DNA of 42,519 nucleotides from Pedosphaera sp. GTDB taxonomy: Bacteria > Verrucomicrobiota > Verrucomicrobiia > Limisphaerales > F1-12-MAGs170. Within the stretch, counting starts at the first letter, position 1, and every line of letters starts with the position of its first letter. The position numbers were made by a program, and so were the translations under genes. A model generated the notes under the pieces. That model searched no databases. It was not told where the DNA came from and saw only the letters and a program-made list of their open reading frames with translations. Positions 42,505-42,519 of the stretch are shown piece by piece. Location: the NCBI GenBank assembly GCA_009695275.1, contig SIBF01000011.1:1-42519 (forward strand). Reading direction: 5' to 3'.

Positions 42505-42519
42505 AGTTTCCCAGAGAGC

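Noticed and set aside
1-42519. CRISPR arrays, tRNA, rRNA, riboswitches, complete IS elements or prophage
   Set aside because: No regularly spaced repeats, cloverleaf-like sequences, conserved riboswitch cores, transposase or phage structural genes were seen on either strand.

Overview
The window looks like chromosomal DNA of a Verrucomicrobiota bacterium, probably close to Pedosphaera/Limisphaerales. This is inferred from gene content, not from a marker-gene comparison. Signs are two PSCyt/DUF1549/DUF1553 + DUF1501 gene pairs, cytochrome-c/WD40 and PPC-domain proteins, many Tat-type or Sec signal peptides, and a solitary prepilin-like protein with an H-X9-DG motif. No rRNA, tRNA, CRISPR array, phage gene or complete insertion sequence was seen.

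Layout. 0.2-5.3 kb: a PSCyt1-DUF1549-DUF1553 protein followed by a DUF1501 protein. 5.4-7.0 kb (minus): RidA-like protein and a D-threonine aldolase/D-serine dehydratase-like PLP enzyme. 7.1-10.4 kb (minus): a 1093-residue protein with a c-type heme motif and two seven-blade WD40 sets separated by a long coiled coil. 10.5-18.3 kb: second DUF1549/DUF1553 + DUF1501 pair, a PPC-repeat protein and a Tat-signal enolase-superfamily dehydratase. 18.5-21.3 kb (minus): parB, a PfkB-type kinase and peptide deformylase. 21.4-23.2 kb: DUF309 protein and a secreted CE1-like esterase. 23.2-23.7 kb (minus): a DUF4160/DUF2442 pair. 24.1-28.5 kb: a Tat-signal UxuA-like protein, a second enolase-superfamily enzyme and an MFS transporter, interrupted by a minus-strand hypothetical gene. 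28.6-31.6 kb: pseudopilin, carboxymuconolactone-decarboxylase-like protein, PQQ-type propeller. 31.7-39.0 kb: a sialate-O-acetylesterase/alpha-beta-hydrolase fusion, a cytochrome-PHM-like-EF-hand protein, a small ATPase and a CehA/McbA-type protein. 39.3-42.5 kb: an ABC-F ATPase and an EamA transporter.

How the genes may work together. Much of the window reads as an exported carbohydrate-handling repertoire: esterases for O-acetyl or feruloyl groups, sugar-acid dehydratases, and an MFS carrier of the sugar-acid/anion type. Alongside stand envelope heme proteins (six c-type heme motifs in four genes) whose substrates are unknown. The link between these sets is inference.

The clearest feature outside the genes is a pair of 162-bp palindromic elements (33797-33958 and 39076-39237). 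They are in opposite orientation, about 85% identical without gaps, have terminal inverted repeats and TTA on both flanks, and each sits between two convergent genes. They bracket a 5.1-kb segment that could in principle invert. Two short coding-looking open frames (18342-18503 and 30094-30273) were also found in gaps between the larger genes.
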